DNA of 64,000 nt from Mastigamoeba balamuthi (taxonomy: Eukaryota; Evosea; Mastigamoebida; Mastigamoebidae), in contig CACRSC010000076.1 of assembly GCA_902651635.1 (NCBI GenBank), positions 130,517 to 194,516 of the forward strand, written 5' to 3'. Shown here piece after piece: positions 45,539 through 56,885 of this stretch. Numbering within the stretch: position 1 is the stretch's first letter; each line of letters begins with the position of its first letter. The position numbers were made by a program, and so were the translations under genes. The notes below the pieces were generated by a model. That model ran no database searches and was not told the origin of the DNA. It saw nothing but the letters and a program-made list of their open reading frames with translations.

Positions 45539-47156
45539 ATGCGCTTTGCATTCGGCCTGCTGGCTGTGGTTCTGTGTGCCGCGGCCGAGAGCGACAACTA
45601 CTGGGTCGAGCTCCCGGGCCTCAAGGCTCAGTGCGTCGACTCGGACACCGCGGGGAACATATGGGCTGTCGACCTCGAGTCCAACGTGTGGTTCCTGCCC
45701 GCGCACCAGGCGAACTGGACACAGGTCGTCGACAATGACGGCCTCAGCATGAGCCAGGTCAGCGTCAATGGCGAGGGCGTTGTCTGGGGGGTACGTTCCT
45801 GCCGCTCCACCCACGCGGCCTCTAATACGAGCCAACAGATCTCTGAAGCGGCCGAAGTCGTCTTCAGGGTCGGGATTACTCTCGACACTCCAATGGGAAC
45901 GCGTTGGGAGTCGATTACGGGGCTGATTGCCGCCCAACTCAGCGTGGGCCCCAAGGGATACGTGGTTGCAGTCGATGGCCAGGACCAGATCTTCTGGCGC
46001 AGGGGAATCTCGTACACGAACCCCCTTGGCACCTCGTGGCAGCAACTCGATGGCGCCGCGATGAAGGTCAGCTTCTACTCGAGCGGCTGGGGGTTTGCTG
46101 TCATCAACAGAGAAAACCAGCTCTTCTACCGCCACGCAAGCGCCGTCCAGCCTTGGGGATACGAGTGGGCGCTCGTGCGTGACTCTACCTGGGGCGTGTC
46201 CAGCTGCAGCGACTGGGAGTACGCCCTGGGAGTAACAGGTACCGTTCGCAGGAGCTCATCTGAAGGAGAGGAGATAGTGTCAGTGCCAGCCATGTCCTTC
46301 ATTTCTGTTAGCCCTGCGTGTGACGTCCTGGCCCTGGACGCCTCCCACACGATCTGGAGTAAGCACACATTTTAATGCAGACAGGCTAACAAGCGGGCAC
46401 CAACAGGGTTCAACCAAATGTGGCGCAGTTTGTACGCCGAGCAAATGAGGTACATCGAGGCTGATGCGGACGGAAACGTGTGGTTCCTGTGGGACACGAC
46501 CGTTAATTCGATTTCCTTCAACGGGGCACGCTCTTCGTTTGCTGGTACAGTATCCAGTTTCAGTGTGAGCAACGATGGCACTGCTCTGTGGGCTGTACGC
46601 CAACTCCCCGCCACCATCTGCCAACTGACCACACAATTAGATTGGCACGGACACTCTTCTGTACAAGATGTCACCCTCCGGCTGGGCGCTGCAGGAAGCC
46701 AGTCCATCTCTCTCACAGATCAGCATAGGACCGAACGGGAACATCATCGGGGTGACCACCGCTGGAAAGACGTGGTACAGGGTCATGGTTCCCCTGGGCC
46801 CCTGGCTCGAAATCGACGGACTGCTCTCCGTGGTCAGCTGGGGCCCGGGCTGGCAGATATGGGGCATCACCACCGATGGGCGCGTGGTCGTGCGCGCTGG
46901 TGCGAGCGCTGTGAAGCCCAAGGGCCTGTCCTGGCAGACAGTCTCTGGGCCCTCCCTCGTGTGGCTCTCCGTCGGCAGGAACATCACTGCCGGGCTGACG
47001 GCAACGGGTGAGGTCTGGATCCGCAAGGGCATCACTTCGAGGGTCGGTGGAACCGAGTGGGAGAGGATTCCAGGCTCGATGAGGTCCATCGACGTCAACG
47101 GCGCCGACCAGATCCGCGGCGTGAGTGACGACAACAAGAACTGGATCATGCCCTGA
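45539..47156 (+). CDS. Secreted tectonin-repeat (beta-propeller) protein
   Basis: Signal peptide MRFAFGLLAVVLCAAA, then repeated tectonin units of about 35-40 residues: DTAGNIWAVDLESNVWFL, NGEGVVWG, GPKGYVVAVDGQDQIFWRRG, ADGNVWFLWD, GPNGNIIGVTTAGKTWYRV, WQIWGITTDGRVVVRAG and AGLTATGEVWIRKG, each with the W(x)G/(x)VW pattern and GITxxxPxGTxW linkers. Three tiny introns (45791-45838, 46359-46406, 46595-46640; 46-48 nt) keep frame. Tectonin domains of slime moulds and fish-egg lectins bind carbohydrates or lipopolysaccharide, so a secreted recognition lectin is likely. No GPI tail; the protein ends KNWIMP. It lies 150 bp upstream of a surface hydrolase in the same orientation. Confidence 0.85.
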
Positions 47157-47308
47157 CAGGACACGCCGCTGGCGGGACCACCGGGCGAACCATGACCGGG
47201 GTGTGAGTCTGCCACGCACAAACCACCTGCACATACAAAGCAAAGAAATCCTACCGCCTGTGGTTACAAAAATCCGGTCCTCAGATTGCAAAAAAACCAA
47301 CACTGCCA

Positions 47309-50154
47309 ATGGTCGTTCTCGTGGTTCTCGCCCTGCTGGCCTTAAGCTCTGCCAGTCGCATCACATACAAAGACTCGGACTACACGTTCCAGTTCACGCA
47401 GAGCATTTCTGGGCTCACCCTCTGGACTGCTCCCGCGACCCGCCGTGTCCGCTCCACGGACGGCGTCCCCACTGCCACGGGATCCGCCCTGGACATCAGC
47501 TGCGCCAAGGGCGAGCTCGAGTCGTTCCAGATCGTCATCGCGCCCACGTCGGCGTTCTCGAGCATCGGGGTCTCCGTGGGGGCGTTCGGGTCGCTGGGAC
47601 CGACGGCCTGGACGGACGTGGGCGTCGCCTCGTGGGTGGCCCCCAGCCCCTGGGCGACCTCCGGCGGGTACAAGGTCGGCGAGTCGACCACCAAGGTCAC
47701 CAACGTTAGCACTGTGCCGCTGTCGGCGTCCTCGCCGACGCTGCTTTGGATCACTCAGGTTCGCATTTCCCGCGGATCGCGTCGGCGCATTCAAAATTGG
47801 ACGGCGAATTCGATCCGCAAATAACCGCTCTTTCACGTAACGACGCCCCTTAACGGCACTCATTGGGTGATCGCGCCCCGCAGTACGTGCCTGTGCAGGG
47901 CACAAAGGCCGGAGCGACCTCGGCGAATGTTGTCATAACGCCAAACGGAGCTGCCCCGGTGACAATCGGGGTGAACCTCTACGTCTTCAACTTCGAGCTG
48001 GACGCCACGCCCCACTACGACACGTTCCTCATGTCGCAGCCGGGGATCAAGATCAGCACACTGGAGCAGCTCGACGCTCAGAAGGAGGTGTACCTGCGCC
48101 ACAGGATGTCGTCCCCCGGCCCCGGGTGGCCCAACGGGCTCAACTACCAGGTTGCATGGGACTGCAAGACCGAGTCGCTTATCGACACAGACCCCTCCAC
48201 AAGCAAGCAGCAGTGCGTGTGGGCGAACGGGTGTACCGTCCAGAGGTATGTTATGGGGAAGGGGTCCACGTGGCGTGGTGTCAACTACGACGACTGGATC
48301 GGGCAGGGTTTCTCTAGTGCAGCGGCAGTCAGCACGGACAACAACAGGCCCGATCCGTTCTGCGGGGTCTCCTGCTCTGCGAGCTCGGCGTACAAGGGGT
48401 GGGTCTGCCAGAAGTCGTACGAGGAGAAGTGGGGCAAGTACCTGGCCGCCCTACAGAGCTACACCGCGCGCACAGGGATGGTCAACAAAAGCAAAGTCAA
48501 AGGGTTTTGGTACACCCAAAACGAGCCCCAGAACTGGTACGATCCACAACACCAAATTGACATCAGACTGACACAATACACTTCAATAGGCACGACTACA
48601 CAATCTCGGTTCGCTGTCACTTTAACACAGCAGAATTCAACGGTGTTTCAATAGGCCTATCTGTGCTCTGTCCGCAACAAGTACGCTCCAAACCTGCGGA
48701 TCATGGTGAGCCGCGAGGCACAGCCTTGGATTGCGGAGAGGCCTGACTTCGGGTATTGCAGGTACAACTAACGTTATTGATTCGCGGCCTAACCTTGCTG
48801 TAGCTACGACATCTGGCTTCCGTGGGTGTGGAGGTACACCACCACCTACACGTGGATGCGCCAGGAGTGCTTTGACGAAGTGAGCTGGTTCTACTCACTG
48901 GACACAGACAACAGCTGTGGGAAGCCTGGCCAGTGCAACACGGCCCTGGCCCCCGTTGTCAGCAAGTCCGGGAGCAACTCGAAGGAAGACCCCGTCGCCG
49001 CGAGCGACGGCCCTCACTACCGCCTGATCCCCTGGGTCTCGTGGGCCAATCGCATCACAGGATGGGGCTACTACCACTCGGACATCTTCTGGGACACGCC
49101 CACAGGCCAGTTGGTGCCTCGCCCGCACATCTCTGCGTCTCTGCTGCGGGAGGGGTTCGAGGACTACGAGTACCTCTGGCTCGCCAATTCGAAGAAGAGG
49201 CCGTCGCCCCACAGCAACGTGCCTGTCGACCAGGCTGTCCTCGGCCTCGGGTTCGCAGTCGGCGTCTGGCGCAATGACCCGACCGCCATCCACGCGCTGA
49301 GGCACCAGCTCGGCAGAATGATCGAGGGGTCGCGGGCGGACATGCCGTGGATTGCCACGTCCCCTGCCAGGCCGTTCGGCAACTACTACATCGACTTTGC
49401 CAACACGACGGCGAACCCGACGCATGCAACGTTCACGTACCAGGGCCGCACGTGGATTCCCATCGGCTGGGACGCCTACGACGTCGAGCTGGGGTTCGGG
49501 TGGAACTCTCCGATGCTGGGCGTTCCCAACACGATACAGACGGGGAACCCTGTCCTGCGGTGCTACAACGTCAGCGACGGCAACTTGGTGGAGAAGTCCA
49601 TCTGCTACAACGACTACAACCACCCCGACTTCTTCCACTTCCAGGTCGCCCCTGGGGTGTACAACATGACTGTGGGCGTTGGGTGGCCCGGAAGATGGTC
49701 AGCTCTCCTCTCGCTCACGTGCCCTGGCTAACTCGGATACGCGTCTGCAGCCGGTCGGACACCGAGTTCGTGAGTATAAACAACGTGGTACTGCGCAACT
49801 CGAGCGAGAAGGCGTGTAACGTGCGTGCGTACTCGCAGCTGGTGACCGTAAGGCAGTCAGCCAACGGCGGCCAGCTCGTGATGACCCTCGGGAACGACCG
49901 CGGGTACACGATCCTGTCCTACCTGACGATAGAGGGCGTGTCGCAGACCGTCCCCTCGCTCGCGTGCCCCAAGGTCAACCTGCCCATCTCCAAGCTGCCA
50001 GACCGTGCGTCGCCAACGCAGCCACGCTGAAGGCAAGCAACTGACTGACCGGTCGTGTTCTCCAGTGGGTGGCAGCGTCGGCTTGCTCCCAGCGGATACC
50101 GTGATGCTCGCGGCTGCTGTGGCACTGCTTGCGAAATGGGTGTTCACGTGGTGA
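47309..50154 (+). CDS. DUF4091-type glycoside-hydrolase-like surface protein
   Basis: Signal peptide MVVLVVLALLALSSAS. N-terminal beta-sandwich-like region (AKGELESFQIVIAPTSAF is the usual ESFQxV motif of this group), then a TIM-barrel-like part (HRMSSPGPGW, GFWYTQNEPQN, RLIPWVSWANRITGWGYY and LLREGFEDYEYLWL, the DUF4091 hallmark). A C-terminal beta domain follows (FDFANTTANPT-like, YNMTVGVGWPG, TEFVSINNVVL, YTILSYLTIEG), malectin-like by pattern. Introns include 47759-47883 (GTTCGC), one at about 48765-48803 and one at about 49698-49751; the junction near 48535-48655 could not be fixed. The last exon ends VMLAAAVALLAKWVFTW, a GPI-like tail. Carbohydrate hydrolysis is inferred from the fold family; the substrate is unknown. 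Confidence 0.75.
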
Positions 50155-50294
50155 TCAGTCTGAGGTCCCACTTAGGAAGACCCAAGCCGTGGGTAAAAAA
50201 CCGACCACAACCGGTAGATTTGGGGAAGATATTCCCTGTGTGTAAAGGTATCTTGCAGTATTCGAAAAAAAACCACACCCTGTGCGGCGCGGAG

Positions 50295-51920
50295 ATGTTC
50301 GGGAAGGCGGCACTGCGGGCGAAGTACGAGGACCTCCTCGCGAGCGGGAATGCGCATCCGGAGGCATACCAGGAGAACTTGCGTGCCCTCCGCCAGCTGA
50401 TTCTCCAGGAGGGCCTTCCTCCGCAGACACCCGTCCGTGACCTCAACTCCCGGGGAGATTTTCATCTCCGCAAAGCGGCCCCCTTTCCCACCCGATATGC
50501 ATTGTGTGCTTTGTGCACCTTACAACCGTTGCCGGAGTCCGGGTTTCGCTTCCGTTGTGTGACAGAGATATTCATCCGCAGATCTCCCGCTCTCGTCCGC
50601 GCGCCTGTGAATTTTCCGTGCACAATGCACCAAATGTGCACGCACACGCAAACACCTAACGAGAACCCGCGGGGCGGACAACAAACGCCATAGGAGGAGC
50701 TGGCCGGCGTGGACACGTCGTGCTCGCTGCGCGGCCGCGTGTGGAAGGTGCTGCTGGGCGTGCAGCGCGTCGAGGCGGTGCGCTACTGCCGCCTGCTGCG
50801 CCGGGGGCCCTCGTCGCAGCTGGGAAAGATCAAGGACGACCTGCACCGCACGTTCCAGCACGACGAGTCCTTCCACGACACCGTCTCCAGCGCCAAGCTC
50901 AACCGCGTCCTCAACGCCCTCTCCCACCTCTGGCGCGCCGCCCCCGACAAGGACAAGGTTCCACTCTTGTTTTTTTCCCCCCACGGTTTCCACGGGTTTC
51001 CACGGTTCTGAAGGGCACTTGCAGCAGCACCAGAAGGGAGGGTACGTGCAGGGCATGAACCTGATCGCGGGAGTGCTGCTGTACGTCATGCCCGAGGCGG
51101 ACGCGTTTGAGGCGCTGCAGACGATCGTCAGCCAGCACGCGCCTGCGTACTTCCGCCCGGACCTGCTGGGCGTGCACCACGGCATCGAGCTGCTGCGCGT
51201 CTGCCTGAGGATCCTCGACCCGGAGCTCTACGCCCACCTCGCCAGGTCCAACTTCCACGTGCAGACCCTCATGCACCGTACGTGTCCCCTGCGCGTTGGA
51301 TTCCGGAATCTTGCCGTGAATCAGGCTAGAGGCCGGTCGATCGCGTTAAATCGGCCGAGCTCACTGTGTGCATTCTCACCCACGCTTGCATTTCTACCTG
51401 CAGCCGTGCTGAGCTTGGGGACTGCGACGCCGCCGCTGGACGAGGTGCTGCACCTGTGGGACTACCTGCTGGCGTTTGGACTGCACATCTCGGTCATCGT
51501 GGCCGCCGTGCAGATCATCATGATGCGCCAGGAGCTGTTCTGCGTGACCAAGTGCGCCAGCCCACTCTCCCACGCCGCCGCCTCTCCCTTCTCTGGCTCG
51601 CGTGTACTCAGTGCCCCGAACCCCGTGCAGCCCGAGCAACAAGTTCAGGATCCTGCCCAAGCTCGAGGCCGCCAAGGTCATCTCGCTGACCAACGCGTTC
51701 ATCACCCAGATACCCGACGACGTCTGGGCGCTCCTCGTGCAGCACACGGTGGACCCCGGCGTGGACATCCCCGCCCAGCTGCACTCGGAGGACAAGCCAA
51801 GGTACTCTACTCTCTACCTCTCAGCTCCACAGTTCCCCCTCCTCGTCATTACTGAAATATCTACGCGGCACACTCAGGATCCTGACCGTACGCAAGACCG
51901 AGAAGAAGCAAGCATGTTAA
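50295..51920 (+). CDS. Bub2/Cdc16-type TBC RabGAP-like protein, copy 1
   Basis: About six exons, donors GTCCGT, GTTCCA, GTACGT, GTGACC and GTACTC. N-terminus KYEDLLASGNAHPEAYQENL; TBC domain with LRGRVWKVLLGVQRVEAV, the arginine finger in KIKDDLHRTFQHD (IxxDxxR) and the glutamine finger in GYVQGMNLIAGVLLYV (YxQG), so the GAP dual-finger mechanism is kept. It continues HLWDYLLAFGLHISVI and ISLTNAFITQIPDDVW. Last exon RILTVRKTEKKQAC, stop at 51918. Sequence pattern is closest to Bub2 (budding yeast) / Cdc16 (fission yeast), the GAP that holds the Tem1/Spg1 GTPase inactive until mitotic exit. A paralog follows 175 bp downstream. Confidence 0.85.
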
Positions 51921-52094
51921 TTGAGCACCACTGCACCTCCCCACCACACGCACGCCATTCTCCGCGAGACACACATCATGCCTGAAGAGAGTGTCCGATT
52001 TTTTTGCGGGCAAGATCACGCGTGACCCCCCCGATATCTCTCTCTGCCGGCAATATCGCGGGCCGCATCTGAATTGAAACCACCCACCAGTCCC

Positions 52095-53486
52095 ATGGCC
52101 ACGCGTCTGCGTATGGAGTACCTCTGCCTCCTCAAGGAGGGCAACGACCACCCCGAGGCCTTCTCCGAGAACATCGCCAGGCTGCGCCACCTCATCCTGT
52201 CCCGCGGCCTCCCTCCCCAGACGCCCGTCAGTGAAGACCCGCGTAAACCGCATTCCGACCGAGTAAAACCGTCGCCCCCCCGACCTGCGCAGGAGGAGCT
52301 GCGGTGCGTGGACTACAGGTGCTCGCTGCGGGGGCTCGTGTGGAAGATCTTCCTCGGCGTGAAAACCGTCGACGCGGAGAGGTACACGAAGCTGGTGGCC
52401 AGGGGCCCCTCGGCGCAGGCCGAGAAGATCGACTTCGACGTCAGCAGGACCTTCCAGCACGATGACGTGTACCACGACACGGTCCACGACGCCAAGCTCA
52501 CGCGCGTCCTCAACGCGTTTGTCCACACGTGCAACGTCGATTCCGCCGCCCGGGAGGTAATCGGGCCACGGATCACAAATCAATTGACATGGGCAAAGAG
52601 GGATTTCAAAATTCTGGGGGGTGAATCGAATCGAAAATCGCTTGATGTATTGTATTCTGAAGGAAATACTGGAGAGTTCGGGCCATTTAGTTCAATTGAT
52701 TGCGCGAACTCACACAGCGTTCAGGACCCAGGGGCTCCTGGCGGATACCTGCAGGGGGTAAACGTCGTTGCGGGAGCGCTGCTGCTAGTCCTGCCCGAGG
52801 TGGACGCCTTTGAGGCGCTGCTGGCGATCACCAAGGTGCTGGCGCCCACGTACTTCCGCTCGGACCTCAAGGGCGTCCACACGGGCGTCGACCTCCTGCG
52901 CGTGGTCATCCAGACCGTCGACCCCGAGCTCTTTGCGCACCTGAAGAAGCACAGGTTCATGCCGCAGACCCTCATGCACCGTGCGCCCCCTGCACCTGCC
53001 CGAAGGAGCACAGCGCGGCTCTGACTTGGCCCTTTCGCGCAGCCGTGCTGAGCCTCTGCACCGCCACGCCGCCGCTCGCCGAGGTCCTGCGGCTGTGGGA
53101 CTTCCTCCTGGCGTTCGGCCTGCACTCCTCGGTGGTCTGCGCTGCGGCGCAGGTCGTCATCATTCGGGACAAGCTCTTCGGCAGCCCCTGCCCCGGGAAC
53201 CTGTTCCGCCAGCTGCCGGACCTCGACTCTGCCAGGGTGATCAAGCTCGCGTGCTACTTTGTCCAGCGGCTGCCAGACGATGTCTGGGGGCTGGTCGTGA
53301 GGCACACATGGGACCCGGCGGTGGAGATACCACCGCACCTCGCCTACGACCCCACGGGGTGCGACCCGAGCGATTCTCTCAGAGCTCGCTGACTGATTGT
53401 GCGCGTGCGCCAGCAAAGGAAAGGTCGGACTGCTGGTGAACCTGTCGCCGGTTCTCAAGAAGCCCGCGTCTCCCACCACCAAGTAG
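52095..53486 (+). CDS. Bub2/Cdc16-type TBC RabGAP-like protein, copy 2
   Basis: Same exon plan as the gene upstream. N-terminus RMEYLCLLKEGNDHPEAFSE; TBC motifs LRGLVWKIFLGVKTVDAERY, KIDFDVSRTFQHD (Arg finger) and GYLQGVNVVAGALLLV (Gln finger), then LWDFLLAFGLHSSVVC and YFVQRLPDDVWGLVV. Introns have donors GTCAGT, GTAATC, GTGCGC and GTGCGA; the second (about 52557-52732) is AT-rich and holds two TCAATTGA words. The last exon gives KVGLLVNLSPVLKKPASP before the stop at 53484. Both catalytic fingers are intact in both copies, so duplication has probably split rather than killed function. Confidence 0.85.
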
Positions 53487-53596
53487 TCGTTTCCCGAGAC
53501 CACTCTGGAGGACCACCTGACGGATGGCACATGCTTGCCTTTGTTACTAATCAACGACAACTTAGTGTCTGTCGTGTGTTCGCATTGCATTGAAGC

Positions 53597-55044
53597 TTAG
53601 AAGCCAAGATGGGCAGCCACCGCAGCGCCGAGGCTGACGGCAATCGAGGCGATGAGCCCCGCGCTGCCGCTGGTGGGCTCTGCCGAGGCGTACTCGCGAC
53701 CCTCGCCCTCGTCGTACGTGTAATCAGTCGCGTTCTCGGGGTCGACCACCACAATGGCGTCGCTGCCGGTGAAGTTGCCATCGTCGACAATGCCAGGGCC
53801 AGCGGCAGGGGCGACGCACGGGCGAGGGCTCTCGGGTCCGGTGGCCTTGCCGACGACACGGCTGCACTTGTACGCGAGGTTCTTGCCGCTCTGCACGACA
53901 CCGTTCATGTTGATCCCGCAGGGGCTCTTGGGGTCGCAGAGGAAGTCGCCGGCAGCCTTGGGGTTTGTGCTCCTGATGTTCACGAAGTTGATGTTGCTGA
54001 TCTTGAACGAGCCGCGGGACGACGGCTTGGCGGCCTCACTCAGCTTGTAGAACATGCCGACCTCGATGGTCTTCTGGACACCGTTGAGCACGAGGTCCTG
54101 GAAGTGCACGTTGGACAGCGATCCAGCACAGCCGGGAACCGTCTTGATGCGCGGCCCGCAGGTGGTCCCCGTGAAGTGGACGTTCCTGACGGTGATGTCC
54201 GAGATCTTCTCAGTGCAGAGCGAGCCGATGGAGGCGCCGTGGCCGTTGCCGAACTGGCAGTCCTCGACGAGGACCTTGCTCGAGTGGATTGCAACGTTGT
54301 CGTCTCCCACACTGATGTCGCTGTCGTGCACTGCAGTTCATACAATAGCGTCAGTAAGTCAAGCCTTCCCGTGCATTCAAAGACTTAGTGCGGACCCCAG
54401 AAGTTGTCGCCGTGGACGTCGATGCCGTCGGTGTTGTGCGAGGGGTTGGCAATGCCCGTGGACGGGGGAGCGCGCAGCGTGATGCCGAAGATCTCGGTGT
54501 TGCTCGAGTACATCTGCATGCAGTGGTCGGGGCAGTCCTTGACGGTGATGCCCGTGACGATAACCGTGTCGGTGTTGCGGGGGTAGATGGTCCTCGGGCG
54601 GGCCTTGTTCCTGAGGTTTGCCCACCAGACAGCGCCCTGGCCGTCGATGGTGCCCCTGCCCGTGATGGCCACGTTGGACTTGGCGGGGATGGTGATGGCG
54701 GCCTTGAGGTTGGAGGGCCAGTGCTTGTAGTCGTTGGAGATGAGGAGGGTGCCCTCGATGTTGAGCTCCGTGTGGTCCCCGTTGATCGAGATGCCCTTGA
54801 ACAGGAACGTCCTCCCCGCGGGAATCACAACGACGCCGCCGCCAGCGCCCGTCGCAGCGTCGATGGCCTTCTGGATCGCTGCGCTGTCGTCGGTTCTGCC
54901 GTCTCCGCGAGCTCCGTACCTGGTGATGTCGTGTACGGTGTCGCCGACTGTGACGGAGACGTACTTGCCCCTGATTACCTTCGCCTGGGCTGCTACTGCC
55001 AGCAGCACAAGGAGTGTGAGGACTTGTCCACCAAGCATAGGCAT
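53597..55044 (-). CDS. GH28 polygalacturonase, GPI-anchored type (paralog 7)
   Basis: Exons 55044-54396 and 54330-53597; 65-nt intron with a GTCCGC donor. Start at MPMLGGQVLTLLVLLAVAAQ (a second Met lies six bases in), a clear signal peptide. Motifs HNTDGID, VGDDNVAI, GNGHGASIGS and GPRIKT intact. Acidic linker NATDYTYDEGEGRE then hydrophobic LIASIAVSLGAAVAAHLGF, a GPI signal by pattern. Separated from the other copies by 19 kb and inverted, yet the intron site and phase are the same; the MFYKLSEAAKPSSRG segment is closest to paralog 6. Confidence 0.92.
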
Positions 55045-55239
55045 TTGTGTTGTGAGAGGTAGCACTGATACCCCACTGATTTCGAGCGGAGAAGGTTCAT
55101 AACGGGCATTGCCGTTTAGCATAAGAGATCCACAACAGATCAATAGAAAATGCACGGCTACTGAGATCTGATGAGAATAAGCCAATCAGCGGTTTACGTA
55201 TCCTCCCTCCCGCTCTCCTCTTGAGAATTTTCAAAAAGT

Positions 55240-55313
55240 TGCGCTGCGCTGGGATCGAACCAGCGACCCTAAGATTATGAGACTTATACTCTAACCAACT
55301 GAGCCAGCAGCGC
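55240..55313 (-). tRNA. tRNA-Met (CAT), elongator type
   Basis: Cloverleaf folds cleanly: acceptor GCGCTGC pairs with GCAGCGC, D-arm GGCTCAGTTGGTTAGAG, anticodon loop CTCATAA (anticodon CAT) in a AAGT..ATCTTA stem, T-arm GCTGGTTCGATCCCAGC, discriminator A. A TTTTT terminator follows within 5 nt. No intron. Confidence 0.93.
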
Positions 55314-56885
55314 ATTACACACAAAATGAACTCCCCCGGATAAATACCGAGTGTACCTGCGCCCCAGGACATGCGCCTGACAAATATGTGACCCCGCCTG
55401 GCAGTCCCTGTGACCTGGGCGTCCTCTGCCATCTTCCCCGGGAGGCACTGTGGCCTCTCCGCACCATGCCGCGTATAAAACAAACGACAATTCAGGTATC
55501 TGATGTTGTTGTGCCTGCAGAATGGACAGAGGAGGGAGAGCATACCACACCCAGCCCCCACCCAGCCCCCACAGCCCCTCATGTGCCATCAGCGTCTACA
55601 GCTGCCTTACTTTAGCAGCAGCAGTGGTGGCATCTTCACAGGCACCCCAGGCCTCACTGGCAGGTGCACAGGCAGCACCTGCAGGGGCCTGTGCACAGGA
55701 GGCACCATCACCGCCAGGTCCAGAAGATTGTGCATCGTTTCTCTCTGGGCCATTCTGCATGTAATAGTGACTTGTTCAGTATCAGAACACACTGTAGTTG
55801 GGCATGGCATGACTTTGTTGTCCCTCCATTAGTTCCTTCACAGTACTAGCTTGCACTCATCTCTGTGGCTCCTCTGAGTGCAGGAACAGTCACAAGAAAG
55901 AAGTCCATCCCATTAATAACAGCCTTATGTTCTATCCCTCTGAGCCCCTGCAGCTGCAGCCACCTAAGCAGAATCCTCTAATCTCCTTGCTCTTATGTGT
56001 GTGTGATGCCCAAATCCCATATTCATTTCATGCACACTGAGAGCAGGAGCAAGGAAGATACATACAACAAAGTCCTCACAACACAGAGCCAAAGTGAACA
56101 ATGGCTTTTACCAAAAACGGAAATATGCACTTTGGTCATGGCACCAGTGGTCTATATGGTGTTCCAACAGAACAGCCACCATTTGAGAGTCTGGCCTCCT
56201 CTAACTGAATGGCCGATTCAAATTAGACGAAGCAGGTTGTGCATAGTAGCTTGACTAGGGACTTTAATATGCCTCTTTTCTGAAATTCCTTCTGCACAGG
56301 CACCAGGGCAATTTGGGGGCTCTCTATGAGCAAGACAGAGAAGTACAGAGCAGAATCGAGCTGCTGCAAGCAGAGCACGTACAAGAAATGCGAAACTAAG
56401 ATGGAAGGGGGTGTATTTCCCCAATAATTGAGAACGCACCCCCATCAGAGGTTATTACCAGTTGGCCTGATAATCCCTCACGGTACAGTACTAATCCTCC
56501 ACTGTATTTTTAAGTTATTGTTGTCAGTTGTTTTATTTTCTGTATGCAATATGCTGTGCATTTCTATACTGGAGTTGAAATGTTCGTTAAGAACATGTTT
56601 TGATCTGTTATTCTGTATTATCTCATTCAAAATGTATAACACAGACTAACAATTACACTAGAAAGAGTCCATCAAAGAAGTCTCGTATAGATTCCATGTC
56701 TGTACCTATATCTATGGAAAAGACCCAGGACTGCATACCAATCTCAATTGCTGCATCTGTGGTCCCAATCTCTTTTTACTGAAACAGAGCTTGAAGAACA
56801 ACAACTAACCAAGCAACTTCCTGTTCCATTGGGAGTTCTGGTAAGTTTTATCAAAATACGGAACTAATATGATATTCAGATATCT
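55314..56885. other. Start of compositionally different, transposon-rich region; no gene seen
   Basis: From about 55.4 kb GC content and word use change. Pro/Thr/Ser-rich short ORFs (55503-55832) lack family features. Nothing else recognised. Confidence 0.4.

Noticed and set aside
53609-55062. Plus-strand ORFs of 259 and 224 codons at polygalacturonase 7
   Set aside because: Equivalent antisense ORFs occur opposite every polygalacturonase copy, so they are by-products of codon bias.
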